Source: Aquirufa nivalisilvae
GTDB lineage: Bacteria > Bacteroidota > Bacteroidia > Cytophagales > Spirosomataceae
DNA: 64,000 nucleotides
Assembly (NCBI RefSeq): GCF_004307455.1
Contig: NZ_SEWX01000001.1
Coordinates: 715,235-779,234 of the forward strand
Direction: 5' to 3'
Shown: piece by piece, positions 1-8,850 of the stretch
Layout of the letters: each line of letters starts with the position of its first letter
How positions within the stretch are numbered: the first letter of the stretch is position 1
The notes under the pieces: model-generated
The model's input: the letters and a program-made list of their open reading frames with translations, nothing else
Told to the model about the DNA's origin: nothing
Databases searched by the model: none
Program-made: the position numbers and the translations under genes

Positions 1-2519
1 AGGAATCGTCTACCCTGGCTGAGGTAAAGGTGGTCGCCCAGAGGTTAACTAATACAGAAGTATCAGTTATTTCGGAAATCAAGGCAGCTCAACTCGTAGT
101 AAGTGGTATTTCTGCTGCTCAAATCACGAAGACTTTAGATCGAACTGCCGCTGAAGTAGTTAAGCGAGTTCCAGGGGTTACTATTTTCGGAGATAGATTC
201 ATCAACATCCGAGGGTTAAATGAGCGTTATAATACGGTTCAATTGAATAACACATTTGCTCCATCCATGGAGACAGATGTACGCTCATTTTCTTTTGACA
301 TTATTCCTGCAGGGCAAATTGATCGAATATTGGTATTTAAAAGTCCAGCAGCGGAGTTGCCAGGGGAATTTGCTGGTGGAGTAGTAAAGATTTTCACAAA
401 GAGTATTCCAGAAAAAAACTTCTTGACAGTTGATTTTAGTAATTCTTTCCGAGATGGGACAACAGGCCAGGCTTTCCGTGCACCTACTCAGGGAAGTAAT
501 TATTGGACAGGTTTTAATCAAGGATATAATGATTTGCCAGCTGGATTTCCTGCTTCAAAGCAAGAATTGCTTCAAGCATCAGGTGAACGATTGTCACAGA
601 TTGGACGATTATTGAAAAATAATTGGGTTCCTGTTAATTCAACGGCCAATCCAGATTTACGCTTTTCATTATCCAGTGGATTGAAATTTGATTTGGGGAA
701 TATTAAAGTGGGTAATATCACTGCGGTCAACTATTCCAGTTCCAAAACCATCTACCAAATGGTTAGAAATGATTTTGGATATAGTACCATTGCAACAACA
801 GGGGAGCCTGATTACGTATTTAATTTTAATGATAAGCAATATTCATCGGCTATCCGATTCGGCGTATTGCACAACTGGGCATTTCGTTTGTCAGATCACC
901 ATAGTTTAGAATTCAAGAACTTATTCAATCAATTAAGTAATGCTCAATTTGTAGATCGGATAGGTATAGACAATGGATCTAATTGGGATATTCAATCTTT
1001 TGATCAAGTATATAGAGGTATTTATACAGGACAATTGGGAGGAAAGCATGATTGGAATGACGGTAATACCAAGTTAGACTGGGTAATTGGATATAATACA
1101 TCATTTAGAGATCAGCCTGATTATAAGCGTTTTAGGTATACGTTGGATGGGGCGAACAAATCCTTATATGTTCCTTCTGGGGCTGCCCAGACTTTTAACT
1201 TAGGTAGAACGAATATTATATTAAAAGAGAATGCTCTGACTGGGGGAATCAATTTTACACAAAAATTCATTGTTAGTGCGGGTCAAGATGGAGCTAAGGG
1301 GAAAGAATTGGAGCTTAAATCAGGTATTTATGTCGAGTCTAAAAAACGTGATTTCAGTGCCCGAAATTTAGGTTATGTAAGGGCCAATAGTTCTCTATTC
1401 AATATTGGACAATTACCGATCGATCAGATTTTTGCCGAAGCCAATATCAACTCAACCAATGGAGTAAAATTAGATGAGCAAACAAATCCCAATGACTCTT
1501 ATCAGGCAACCAATGATTTGTTTGCAGCCTATGTACAAGGAGGTTATGCGATAGGTTCTAAGTTTAATTTGGTAGCAGGAGTAAGAGCTGAAAATAACAG
1601 TCAGCGATTAAACTCGTATGATTTGGTAGGTCTACCCTTGAAATACGATAATACGGTTTTAAATATATTGCCATCATTTAACTTGTCTTACAACTTTAAT
1701 GAGAAGTCCTTACTACGATTGGCATATGGAAAAACCATTAATCGCCCGGAATTCCGTGAAGTAGCACCTTTCTCCTTTTATGATTTTGTAAATAATCGTA
1801 ACATTTCTGGTAATCCGAGATTAAAGAATGCGTCCATTCAGAATTTTGACTTCCGTTTTGAAAGATACCCTACTCCATCGGAGGTACTAAGCATTGCTTT
1901 ATTCTATAAACAGTTCACCAATCCTATTGAAGTTGTTTTTGCTTCTGGTTCAAATCCCAATTTAGATTTTGAAAATGCGGAAAGTGCATACAGTGCAGGT
2001 TTGGAAGCTGAAATCAGAAAGAATTTATCTGCCGAAAACCCGAATAGTTTTTTGGGGAAATCAAGTGTTGTATTTAACGGAGCCTATATTTTAAGCAAGG
2101 TTAGTCTTGGTTCAAAGGCGAGTGCCAATCAATCGGATAATCGTCCACTACAAGGTCAAAGCCCATACATCTTAAATGCGGGATATAACTATACTGATTC
2201 GAAGAAAGGCTTGCAGTTGAATTTATCCTACAATGTCATCGGTAAAAGAATTTATGCCGTAGGAAATAACTATGGATATAATTATCCGGATTGGTATGAA
2301 ATGCCTCGTCATGTGGTGGATTTTACATTCTCACAGCGAGTAGCCAAGAATGTGTTAGTCAAAGGAGGAATTAGTGATGTATTGAACAACAAAAATATTG
2401 TCTTACAAGACGGAAACTTGGATGGGTCATTTGATGCTTCCAAGGATCAAATTATTCAATCATTTACACCCGGAAGAGTTTATTCTGTAGGAATCATTTA
2501 TACCCCTTTTGGATTTTAA
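1..2519 (+). CDS. TonB-dependent outer-membrane receptor, 5'-truncated by window edge
   Basis: The reading frame is open from the first bases (codons phased at position 3), so the true start lies upstream. The GTG at 30 is only the first internal start-like codon. The visible part begins at the end of a carboxypeptidase-regulatory-like domain (residues LAEVKV), followed by a plug domain with VPGVTIFGD and the NIRG motif, then a long beta-barrel ending in an aromatic residue (PFGF). It would import a scarce ligand through the outer membrane using TonB energy. The beta-helix lipoprotein gene follows 34 bp downstream and is probably its surface partner. The ligand cannot be read from sequence; the neighbouring phosphonate genes and Pho-type repeats make a phosphorus compound plausible (inference). 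Confidence 0.9.
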   Translation, partial: ESSTLAEVKVVAQRLTNTEVSVISEIKAAQLVVSGISAAQITKTLDRTAAEVVKRVPGVTIFGDRFINIRGLNERYNTVQLNNTFAPSMETDVRSFSFDIIPAGQIDRILVFKSPAAELPGEFAGGVVKIFTKSIPEKNFLTVDFSNSFRDGTTGQAFRAPTQGSNYWTGFNQGYNDLPAGFPASKQELLQASGERLSQIGRLLKNNWVPVNSTANPDLRFSLSSGLKFDLGNIKVGNITAVNYSSSKTIYQMVRNDFGYSTIATTGEPDYVFNFNDKQYSSAIRFGVLHNWAFRLSDHHSLEFKNLFNQLSNAQFVDRIGIDNGSNWDIQSFDQVYRGIYTGQLGGKHDWNDGNTKLDWVIGYNTSFRDQPDYKRFRYTLDGANKSLYVPSGAAQTFNLGRTNIILKENALTGGINFTQKFIVSAGQDGAKGKELELKSGIYVESKKRDFSARNLGYVRANSSLFNIGQLPIDQIFAEANINSTNGVKLDEQTNPNDSYQATNDLFAAYVQGGYAIGSKFNLVAGVRAENNSQRLNSYDLVGLPLKYDNTVLNILPSFNLSYNFNEKSLLRLAYGKTINRPEFREVAPFSFYDFVNNRNISGNPRLKNASIQNFDFRFERYPTPSEVLSIALFYKQFTNPIEVVFASGSNPNLDFENAESAYSAGLEAEIRKNLSAENPNSFLGKSSVVFNGAYILSKVSLGSKASANQSDNRPLQGQSPYILNAGYNYTDSKKGLQLNLSYNVIGKRIYAVGNNYGYNYPDWYEMPRHVVDFTFSQRVAKNVLVKGGISDVLNNKNIVLQDGNLDGSFDASKDQIIQSFTPGRVYSVGIIYTPFGF

Positions 2520-2553
2520 AAAGCTTTTAACAATCAAATTAATTATAACACTA

Positions 2554-4326
2554 ATGAAAAAGTTTACCAACAACATGTTAAGATTATTAACTGTCATGGC
2601 AGTAGTAATGCTTGGATTTTCTGCATGTCAGAAAGACGAGGAAATATTTCCTATTCCTACGGTAACTCCGGCAGGAACTTTATCAGGTATTCCAGGTGCT
2701 ACGGTATCTGTGAAAGCATCCATCAGTGCACCGGCAGGATTAAAGTCAATTACGGTTTTAAAGAATGGTCAAGCTTTTGATTCAAAAACATTTACCGGAG
2801 AAAAGACTGCGGAGTATGCTAAGGATTATGTGATTGATGGAACAGCTGGCTCTGTTGTTACTTTCTCCATTCAAGTAACGGATTCAAAAAATCAAGTTTC
2901 AAGCTTGACTCCAATGACGGTGAATGTTACTGCTATACCTCCCAAGACAGTTGTTGAAGTTTCAGGTGTTCTAGAAGGTAACATCACTTGGACTGCAGAT
3001 AAAATTTACAAATTAAAAGGATTTGTTCGTGTAGGTGAAGAGGCGGTATTTGGAACGATCACTAAAAAAGGAGTTTTAACGATTCAAGCAGGAACTACCA
3101 TCATAGGTGAGCGTGCTTCCAAAGGAGCTTTGATTGTACAACGTGGAAGCAAAATTATAGCAGAAGGTACAGCAGATAAACCTATTGTATTTACATCTGA
3201 GCGTAATCCAGGAGAGCGTGAGGCAGGAGATTGGGGTGGTTTAGTACTTTGTGGCCAAGCTCCTAATAACTTACCAAATGATGCGTCTAACCGTCAGTTA
3301 GAAGGTGGTTACGGTGCTTTCCATGGTGGAACAGATGCAGCTGATAATTCAGGAATCTTGAAATACGTTCGTTTGGAGTTTGCTGGAATTCCAATTAACC
3401 CTAATCAAGAAGTTAACTCTTTAACCTTAGGTTCAGTAGGTTCGGGAACAGTTATTGACTATGTACAAGCATCTTTTGGATTAGATGACTCATTTGAGTG
3501 GTTTGGTGGTACCGTTAATGCGAAGCACTTAATTGCTTACAAAGGATTGGATGATGACTTTGATACAGATAATGGATTCTCAGGATATGTACAATATGGT
3601 TTAGGTATTCGTGGTTCTGCAATTGCGGATCAATCAGGATCTAATGGTTTTGAGTGTGATAATGATGCAAATGGTTCAGGTAACACTCCATTTACTTCGG
3701 CCGTTTTTGCTAATATGTCCATCATTGGTGCAAAAGGAGCAGTTAATATTGCTATCGATCCATTATTTCAGCATGGAGCACAAATTCGTCGTAACGCAAA
3801 GCAAAAAATCTATAATACTGTTATTACTGGATATCCTTACGGTGTTTATATCGATAGCCAACGTGGTAGTGCTAAGGTGAATGCGGCTAATGGAGAAATT
3901 GATTTCCAAAATGTTATTCTTGCTGGTGTTGAAGGTTGGGGTCCAGGTGGATTTGGTTTAGGCTGGTCTGTCAATGTTAGACCCATGGGTGTTGCTGTTC
4001 CAGGTTTTGAAAACATGGCTTCAGGTACTAACGGTGCTGCTATTTTGATTGGAGACAAAACTCCGGAAGATTGGTTTAAGTCATTAGTAGGAAATAAGAT
4101 TTTAGCAACTAATGCGAAAATGGGTCTTTCTACTACTTTATGGTCTGCAGGACGTCCAACGCTTACTTTGGCTACTGGTACTGATGAATCTTTAATCGGT
4201 CCAAAATTGAAATCTGATCTTCCTGCGTTTTTTGATGCCACCGATTATGTAGGTGCATTTAAGTCAACAGACTGGACTTTAGGTTGGTCAGAATTTGCTC
4301 CACAATCTGTGGTTTACGTTAAATAA
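2554..4326 (+). CDS. Surface lipoprotein with parallel beta-helix-like repeats, TonB receptor partner
   Basis: This is a lipoprotein of about 590 residues. An ATG at 2554 gives a textbook lipoprotein signal (MKKFTNNMLRLLTVM, then LGFSAC with the lipidated Cys). An upstream TTG at 2509 overlaps the receptor gene and is unlikely. Residues ~35-135 look like an Ig-type domain. The rest is rich in GxI, AGTTI and GDWGGLV segments typical of right-handed parallel beta-helices. The C-terminus (FFDATDYVGAF, DWTLGWSEF) matches from memory a Bacteroidota family found beside TonB receptors, often mis-annotated. A role as extracellular binding partner of the upstream receptor is inference. A strong terminator follows immediately. 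Confidence 0.75.
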   Translation: MKKFTNNMLRLLTVMAVVMLGFSACQKDEEIFPIPTVTPAGTLSGIPGATVSVKASISAPAGLKSITVLKNGQAFDSKTFTGEKTAEYAKDYVIDGTAGSVVTFSIQVTDSKNQVSSLTPMTVNVTAIPPKTVVEVSGVLEGNITWTADKIYKLKGFVRVGEEAVFGTITKKGVLTIQAGTTIIGERASKGALIVQRGSKIIAEGTADKPIVFTSERNPGEREAGDWGGLVLCGQAPNNLPNDASNRQLEGGYGAFHGGTDAADNSGILKYVRLEFAGIPINPNQEVNSLTLGSVGSGTVIDYVQASFGLDDSFEWFGGTVNAKHLIAYKGLDDDFDTDNGFSGYVQYGLGIRGSAIADQSGSNGFECDNDANGSGNTPFTSAVFANMSIIGAKGAVNIAIDPLFQHGAQIRRNAKQKIYNTVITGYPYGVYIDSQRGSAKVNAANGEIDFQNVILAGVEGWGPGGFGLGWSVNVRPMGVAVPGFENMASGTNGAAILIGDKTPEDWFKSLVGNKILATNAKMGLSTTLWSAGRPTLTLATGTDESLIGPKLKSDLPAFFDATDYVGAFKSTDWTLGWSEFAPQSVVYVK

Positions 4327-4340
4327 GGAAAATGTAACTA

Positions 4341-4371
4341 GGAGCTAGTGAATAGCTAGCTCCTTTTTTTT
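4341..4371 (+). terminator. Rho-independent terminator after lipoprotein gene
   Basis: An 8-bp perfect stem (GGAGCTAG at 4341-4348 with CTAGCTCC at 4356-4363), a 7-nt loop and a run of eight T. The T-run ends directly at the next gene's ATG (4372), so that gene depends on read-through or on a promoter inside the lipoprotein gene. Confidence 0.85.
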
Positions 4372-4917
4372 ATGAAATATTACACCATACTCATTCTACT
4401 AGTTTTGTTGAATGCTTGTCAATCAAGTGATTCACCGTCATATTATTTTGATACTGCTAAACAAGATTCTTTGGTAGTTCAAATGATAGCTTATATAGGT
4501 CCAAATGCCTCTCAGGCTACGGATAGCACAAGGTTAAATCCAGAATTTAAGTCGGAGTACGCCAAGAGTTTAGCCAATTACCAATTGGTAAAATTGGTTA
4601 AGAATAAAGAAGGGAAGTATTTCTATTTCATGATTCGTCCCGTGGCTAATCTATTACAATACCGTAGAGGAGTGATTGGGAGTTTCCTATTAGATGAAAA
4701 ATCTGGGAAAATACTAAGTTTTAAAGAAGAAGTTAATACACCCCATTTAAAGGAAGATGTGGTTAAAGAAAGGGGAGAGTTTCTTTTTAGAGAATATGTT
4801 ACCAATGGGAATTTAAATGAGTATTTGGCCATGAAAGACTATGTTGAATGGCCAGATAGCTCCTTAAAATACAATGAGCACTTGAATAGATGGGTCATCC
4901 CAAATGGAAAGTTTTAA
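4372..4917 (+). CDS. Small lipoprotein of unknown function
   Basis: A 181-residue protein with a lipoprotein signal peptide (MKYYTILILLVLLNAC, Cys16). No family recognised. The body is polar and mixed alpha/beta, with FMIRPVANLLQYRRGVIG and SFLLDEKSGKILSFKEE segments that suggest a small beta-sandwich-like domain. It starts at the last base of the preceding terminator and is followed, 26 nt after its stop, by another strong hairpin, so it may be a near-monocistronic unit. Its position between the TonB/beta-helix pair and a lipid-anchored cytochrome suggests an accessory role at the cell envelope (inference). Confidence 0.7.
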   Translation: MKYYTILILLVLLNACQSSDSPSYYFDTAKQDSLVVQMIAYIGPNASQATDSTRLNPEFKSEYAKSLANYQLVKLVKNKEGKYFYFMIRPVANLLQYRRGVIGSFLLDEKSGKILSFKEEVNTPHLKEDVVKERGEFLFREYVTNGNLNEYLAMKDYVEWPDSSLKYNEHLNRWVIPNGKF

Positions 4918-4943
4918 ACAATATTATATTGGTGTAATACGGC

Positions 4944-4987
4944 AAATGTCGAGGGGCTTCCTCTCGACATTTCTTATTATTTTTTTG
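4944..4987 (+). terminator. Strong hairpin with T-rich tail overlapping the cytochrome start
   Basis: AAATGTCGAG (4944-4953) pairs perfectly with CTCGACATTT (4963-4972). Three more pairs including one G-U wobble close a CTT loop, and a T-rich tract follows. It looks like the terminator of the 4372-4917 gene, yet the likely ATG of the next gene (4946) lies inside the left arm. Confidence 0.6.
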
Positions 4988-5323
4988 ATTTCCATTTCTT
5001 GTACCTACGATCAGAATCCATTAAATACGTCCAAGGTAGATTGCAACGTGCAAAATTTGAAAAGTATCTCTTATTCAAGAGACGTATTTCCTATCATTCA
5101 ATCCAACTGCCTTAGTTGTCATGATGCAGTCAATCATTTTGATGGTGTGGTCATTGAAAACTATCAGCAGATTTCAGAATCTTGTCGCTTAGGAGAAATG
5201 ATGGATGTTATAACGACCCATTATGCAGGTTCATTACCCCACATGCCCAAAGGTGGGCAGTTAAAATCTTGTGAAGTTGAAGTGATTCGTTTGTGGATTC
5301 AACAAGGTTTAATAAATAATTAA
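4946..5323 (+). CDS. Lipid-anchored c-type cytochrome domain protein
   Basis: The 125-residue product has a lipoprotein signal (MSRGFLSTFLIIFLISISC, Cys19) and one haem-binding CLSCH motif at residues 55-59. A distal Met in PHMPKGG may be the sixth ligand. The spacing resembles the short mono-haem domains of Bacteroidota lipoproteins. Start choice is uncertain: ATG 4946 gives the cleanest signal but sits inside a 13-bp hairpin; ATG 4904 overlaps the upstream gene by 14 nt and adds 14 residues. It would act in periplasmic or outer-leaflet electron transfer. The link to the neighbouring receptor is only by position. Confidence 0.75.
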   Translation: MSRGFLSTFLIIFLISISCTYDQNPLNTSKVDCNVQNLKSISYSRDVFPIIQSNCLSCHDAVNHFDGVVIENYQQISESCRLGEMMDVITTHYAGSLPHMPKGGQLKSCEVEVIRLWIQQGLINN

Positions 5324-5350
5324 TTGCATTTTTTTGCGATAAATCAATAG

Positions 5351-5390
5351 GTTAACAATTGCGTAAACACTTGTTAACAATTTCTTTACA
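5351..5390 (+). promoter_or_regulatory. Candidate Pho box: four 7-bp direct repeats at 11-bp spacing
   Basis: GTTAACA (5351), CGTAAAC (5362), GTTAACA (5373) and CTTTACA (5384) are spaced exactly 11 bp apart. This is the geometry of PhoB boxes, and the words resemble the cyanobacterial Pho-box unit CTTAACCT. The last repeat ends 21 nt before the -7 box of the Oar-like receptor gene, covering the -33 region as expected for an activator. Confidence 0.6.
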
Positions 5391-5411
5391 TACCTAGGCT
5401 ACCGTTAATAC

Positions 5412-5419
5412 TACCTTTG
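5412..5419 (+). promoter_or_regulatory. Bacteroidota -7 promoter box
   Basis: TACCTTTG matches the TAnnTTTG consensus, 20 nt upstream of the ATG at 5440. No good -33 TTTG is present; the Pho-box-like repeats occupy that position. Confidence 0.65.
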
Positions 5420-5439
5420 CGGCATCAAAAACCAATATA

Positions 5440-8400
5440 ATGACAGTAAGGATTTCTAAGGCGGGATTTTTGTTTCTCGTAGTATTATTTTCAATTGTAT
5501 TTTTCCAATCCAATGCTCAGATTACCACTTCCTCTTTAAATGGAAAGGTAAAAGACGCTAAAGGAGAGGAAATTCCTGGGGCAAGTGTACAATTAGTTCA
5601 TGTACCTACCGGGACGCGCTATGGAGTAGCAACTCAAGTGGATGGCAATTTTCTATTAGCCAATATGAATCCAGGAGGGCCATATACCTTAACTGTTTCC
5701 TTCGTAGGATATCAGACATTTAGAGCAGAGAATATTAATTTGACTCTTGGATCCAATCCTTCAGTGAATGTGGTCATCAGTGAAGAAACAACTACTTTAA
5801 CCGAAGTCGTGGTGAAAGCAGATAAAGGGGGTACAAAGTCTGGAGCTATTACTCAGTTGAATGAGTCAACCATTAAAGCTGTTCCTACCCTGAATCGTAG
5901 TTTGACTGATATGACCAAACTTACCCCACAGGGTTCTTCTAGTAACTCATTTGCAGGAACTAACTTTCGTTACAATAACGTAACGGTGGATGGAACAATC
6001 AACAATGATGCCATCGGTTTTAGTCCTTCATTAGGTGGGCAATCTGGAACTTCTGGGATGCCTGGCTCAAGTACAAGAACGAATCCTATTTCATTAGATG
6101 CCATTCAAGATGTTCAGGTTTATGTAGCTCCTTACGATGTTAAAATTGGAAATTTTACGGGAGGGTCCATTAATGCAGTAACAAGAACAGGAACTAATCA
6201 AGTAAAAGGGTCAGTCTATGCTTACGGAAGAAATTCTGTTATGACAGGTCCCAACAATGCGGGTGATGGGTCTAAGATGTCTAGTGACTATTCTGACTAT
6301 CAAACAGGTTTCCGTTTAGGTTTACCCTTGATAAAGAATAAGTTGTTTTGGTTTACCAACGAAGAAATTACGCGTAGAAATGAACCTCTATTTTATGCAG
6401 CAGGGGATCCAGGAACCATCATTGATGCTAATACGGCTTCCAACATTAGTAATTTCTTAAAATCTAACTATAATTTTGATCCAGGTGCATTTGGTGCTTA
6501 TTCTATTCAATCAATGAGTAATAAGTTATTCAATCGATTTGATTGGAATATTTCAGACAAACATCAATTGTCGATCCGTAATAGTTATGTGGCCTCAGAG
6601 GCAACAAACTTAGAGCGAGATGCAGCTAATTTCCGTTTTGGATCTATGGATTTCCGTCAAGTGAATAAAACAAATTCAACTGTAGCTGAATTGAAGAGCC
6701 ATTTTGGCAGTGCATCGAATAGCTTTATTTTGGGTTATTCAGATATTCGTGATTATCGTGAACCTATGAGTTCCAACCCTGCATTTCCACAGGTAGAGAT
6801 TGCAGCTAATGGAGGAACCATTTTCTTAGGTAATGAGCGTGAGGCAACTGTCTTTAATATGAAGCAAAAGACATTTGAAATTACGGATAACTTTACTTGG
6901 TTTAAGGGAAATCATACGTTTTTAGTAGGAACACACAATGAGTTGTATACCATCAATTACGGGTTTGTCAATTCTTGGAATGGACGAGTTTCTTACAAAA
7001 GTGTGGCCGACTTTTTAGCAGCCAATGTGAATCGTGTACGTGGTTCATATAGTTTTACGAATAATGATCGTGATGCAATATTTAATAATCCTTATGCAAC
7101 ATTTAATGTAGGCCTATACAGTGTTTATGCTCAAGATGAAATTCAGGTAACAAGTAAACTGAAATTATCACCTGGTATTCGTTTTGACCTTGCTAGTACA
7201 GATTCGCCTACGCTAAGTCCTAAAACGGCGATGACACAAGTTGATCCAAATGCAGGAACAACATTTAGTTCAGCAACTTCATTGAATCAAATATCAAATT
7301 CCATTTTTGGTCAAGTATTATTTTCTCCACGTTTAGGATTTAATTATGATGCTTTAGGAGATCGCAGTTTAGTGTTTCGTGGAGGTACAGGTATTTTTAC
7401 AGGTAGAATTCCATTTGCATGGTTAGGCTATGCATTCTACAATGATGGTGTAGGTTTTGGAGCATTTGATGTTAATAATGTTGCCGGTAAAAATAAGGGA
7501 GATGTATTAAAAGATGGGGCAAAGAACTTTGCATTTGCGAACGGACAGGCTAGCTTGACTCAAGTAGATGCCATGGCGAACAATTTCAAAATGCCGCAGG
7601 TTTGGAGAAGTAGTTTTGCGGTGGACCGCACCATCAATGGTTATAAGTTTACTTTGGAAGGTATTTATACCAAAACGATTTCAGATTTGAAATTTCAGCA
7701 AGTGAATTTAAAAGATTCTGTCAAGTATTATAGCTATGACCAATTAAAGCAAATGCCTATTTATTTATCAGGTGGAGCAACGGGTCAAAAATTGAATTCA
7801 GCCTTTTCTAATGCTTACGAATTATCCAATACTTCTGAAGGACACCGATATAGTTTGACGGCTCAAATAAGTAAAAATTATGCAGCTGGATTTAATTTCA
7901 TGGTGGCATATACTTATGGACAGAGTTTTGACCTAACGAATGGAATTCGAAATTCGATGGAATCTAACTGGCAGTTGAATCAATCATTGTCTCCGAATAG
8001 CCCTAAATTGGCATATTCCAATTTTGATATTCGCCATCGTATTATTTCCTCATTTGCCTATACTAAATCTTGGAAAAACGGAAGTGCAACTACGTTATCA
8101 GGGGTATTTAGTGCACAATCAGGGGCACCATTTACTTGGGGTTTTGTAAATAGTACGATTGCAAATACACCTCAGGCAGCAGGTCTTGCCTATGTATTCA
8201 AAGATGAGCAGGAAGCAGCTAAGTATTTTGTGGACGACGCTAAATTAGGTACGGCGGCAGTTCAAGCGAAAGCCTTTATGGATTTTGTGAATTCAGATGA
8301 ATATTTAAGTACTCGTAAAGGTGATTTCACGGAAAGAAATGGTGGTAGAACACCATGGAATACGACCTTGGATTTAAAATTGAATCACTCGATTAAAGTA

Positions 8401-8649
8401 GGAAATGGCCATGAGTTTCAAGTATCATTAGATATTTTAAACGCGACAAATTTGTTGAATAGTAATTGGGGTAGAATTTATTTTTCTCCTAACACATTTA
8501 ATTCAACGGCTAGCTTAGGTTTAAATCGTGTGAATTCTGGAACAGCTTCTGATCCTACCTATAAGTTCATCGCCCCAACTAATCCTTATTCAGTAGATCA
8601 AATGGGATCTAGATGGCAAATGCAATTAGGAGCTAGATATACTTTTTAA
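5440..8649 (+). CDS. Oar-like TonB-dependent receptor with carboxypeptidase-regulatory domain
   Basis: A 1069-residue outer-membrane receptor. It has a signal peptide (cleavage after QSNAQ, ~27), a carboxypeptidase-regulatory-like domain at ~30-115 (SSLNGKVKDAKGEEIPGA, ending in LTEVVVKAD), a plug domain and a C-terminal 22-strand-type barrel ending in RYTF. The domain order and length fit the Oar/OmpA-related TonB receptor class. There is no SusD-like partner next to it. Its promoter carries four 11-bp-spaced repeats resembling a Pho box, and it lies directly before the phosphonate genes, so induction under phosphate limitation is a reasonable inference. The ligand is unknown. A palindromic repeat just after the stop may terminate transcription. 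Confidence 0.88.
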   Translation: MTVRISKAGFLFLVVLFSIVFFQSNAQITTSSLNGKVKDAKGEEIPGASVQLVHVPTGTRYGVATQVDGNFLLANMNPGGPYTLTVSFVGYQTFRAENINLTLGSNPSVNVVISEETTTLTEVVVKADKGGTKSGAITQLNESTIKAVPTLNRSLTDMTKLTPQGSSSNSFAGTNFRYNNVTVDGTINNDAIGFSPSLGGQSGTSGMPGSSTRTNPISLDAIQDVQVYVAPYDVKIGNFTGGSINAVTRTGTNQVKGSVYAYGRNSVMTGPNNAGDGSKMSSDYSDYQTGFRLGLPLIKNKLFWFTNEEITRRNEPLFYAAGDPGTIIDANTASNISNFLKSNYNFDPGAFGAYSIQSMSNKLFNRFDWNISDKHQLSIRNSYVASEATNLERDAANFRFGSMDFRQVNKTNSTVAELKSHFGSASNSFILGYSDIRDYREPMSSNPAFPQVEIAANGGTIFLGNEREATVFNMKQKTFEITDNFTWFKGNHTFLVGTHNELYTINYGFVNSWNGRVSYKSVADFLAANVNRVRGSYSFTNNDRDAIFNNPYATFNVGLYSVYAQDEIQVTSKLKLSPGIRFDLASTDSPTLSPKTAMTQVDPNAGTTFSSATSLNQISNSIFGQVLFSPRLGFNYDALGDRSLVFRGGTGIFTGRIPFAWLGYAFYNDGVGFGAFDVNNVAGKNKGDVLKDGAKNFAFANGQASLTQVDAMANNFKMPQVWRSSFAVDRTINGYKFTLEGIYTKTISDLKFQQVNLKDSVKYYSYDQLKQMPIYLSGGATGQKLNSAFSNAYELSNTSEGHRYSLTAQISKNYAAGFNFMVAYTYGQSFDLTNGIRNSMESNWQLNQSLSPNSPKLAYSNFDIRHRIISSFAYTKSWKNGSATTLSGVFSAQSGAPFTWGFVNSTIANTPQAAGLAYVFKDEQEAAKYFVDDAKLGTAAVQAKAFMDFVNSDEYLSTRKGDFTERNGGRTPWNTTLDLKLNHSIKVGNGHEFQVSLDILNATNLLNSNWGRIYFSPNTFNSTASLGLNRVNSGTASDPTYKFIAPTNPYSVDQMGSRWQMQLGARYTF

Positions 8650-8675
8650 AAGGAAAAACGGAAGAAATGAATGTT

Positions 8676-8711
8676 GTAGCGCTGTCAGGTTTTAAATCTT
8701 GACAGCGCTAC
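8676..8711. repeat. Dispersed palindromic repeat, copy 1 (terminator-like)
   Basis: A 12-bp perfect stem (GTAGCGCTGTCA at 8676-8687 with its complement at 8700-8711) around a 12-nt loop, then GTTTTT. It shares the CGCTGTCA core and TTTTAAA centre with three other copies in the window and may serve as terminator for the upstream receptor gene. Confidence 0.7.
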
Positions 8712-8760
8712 TGTTTTTAAGGTGTTGGTATGATGCTTATTGTATCAGTTTATTGTTAAT

Positions 8761-8842
8761 GAAAAACGCCTGCGCTTTCTAACGCTGTCAAGGTTTGGAA
8801 CCTTGCCAGCGTTGCGCAGCTGGCGCAGACTGAACGTTTTTC
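8761..8842. repeat. Dispersed palindromic repeat, copy 2, within a nested inverted structure
   Basis: The 33-bp core at 8781-8813 (AACGCTGTCAAGG ... CCTTGCCAGCGTT) is one copy of the dispersed palindrome with one mismatch. Outside it, TGCGC (8771-8775) can pair with GCGCA (8814-8818 or 8823-8827), and GAAAAACG (8761-8768) with CGTTTTTC (8835-8842). This gives an 80-bp nested stem-loop between the convergent receptor and MFS genes. Confidence 0.65.
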
Positions 8843-8850
8843 CTGGAGTA

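Noticed and set aside
3846..4241. 131-codon minus-strand ORF inside the beta-helix lipoprotein gene
   Set aside because: It is a mirror of the strong glycine/asparagine-rich coding frame on the plus strand and has no upstream signals.
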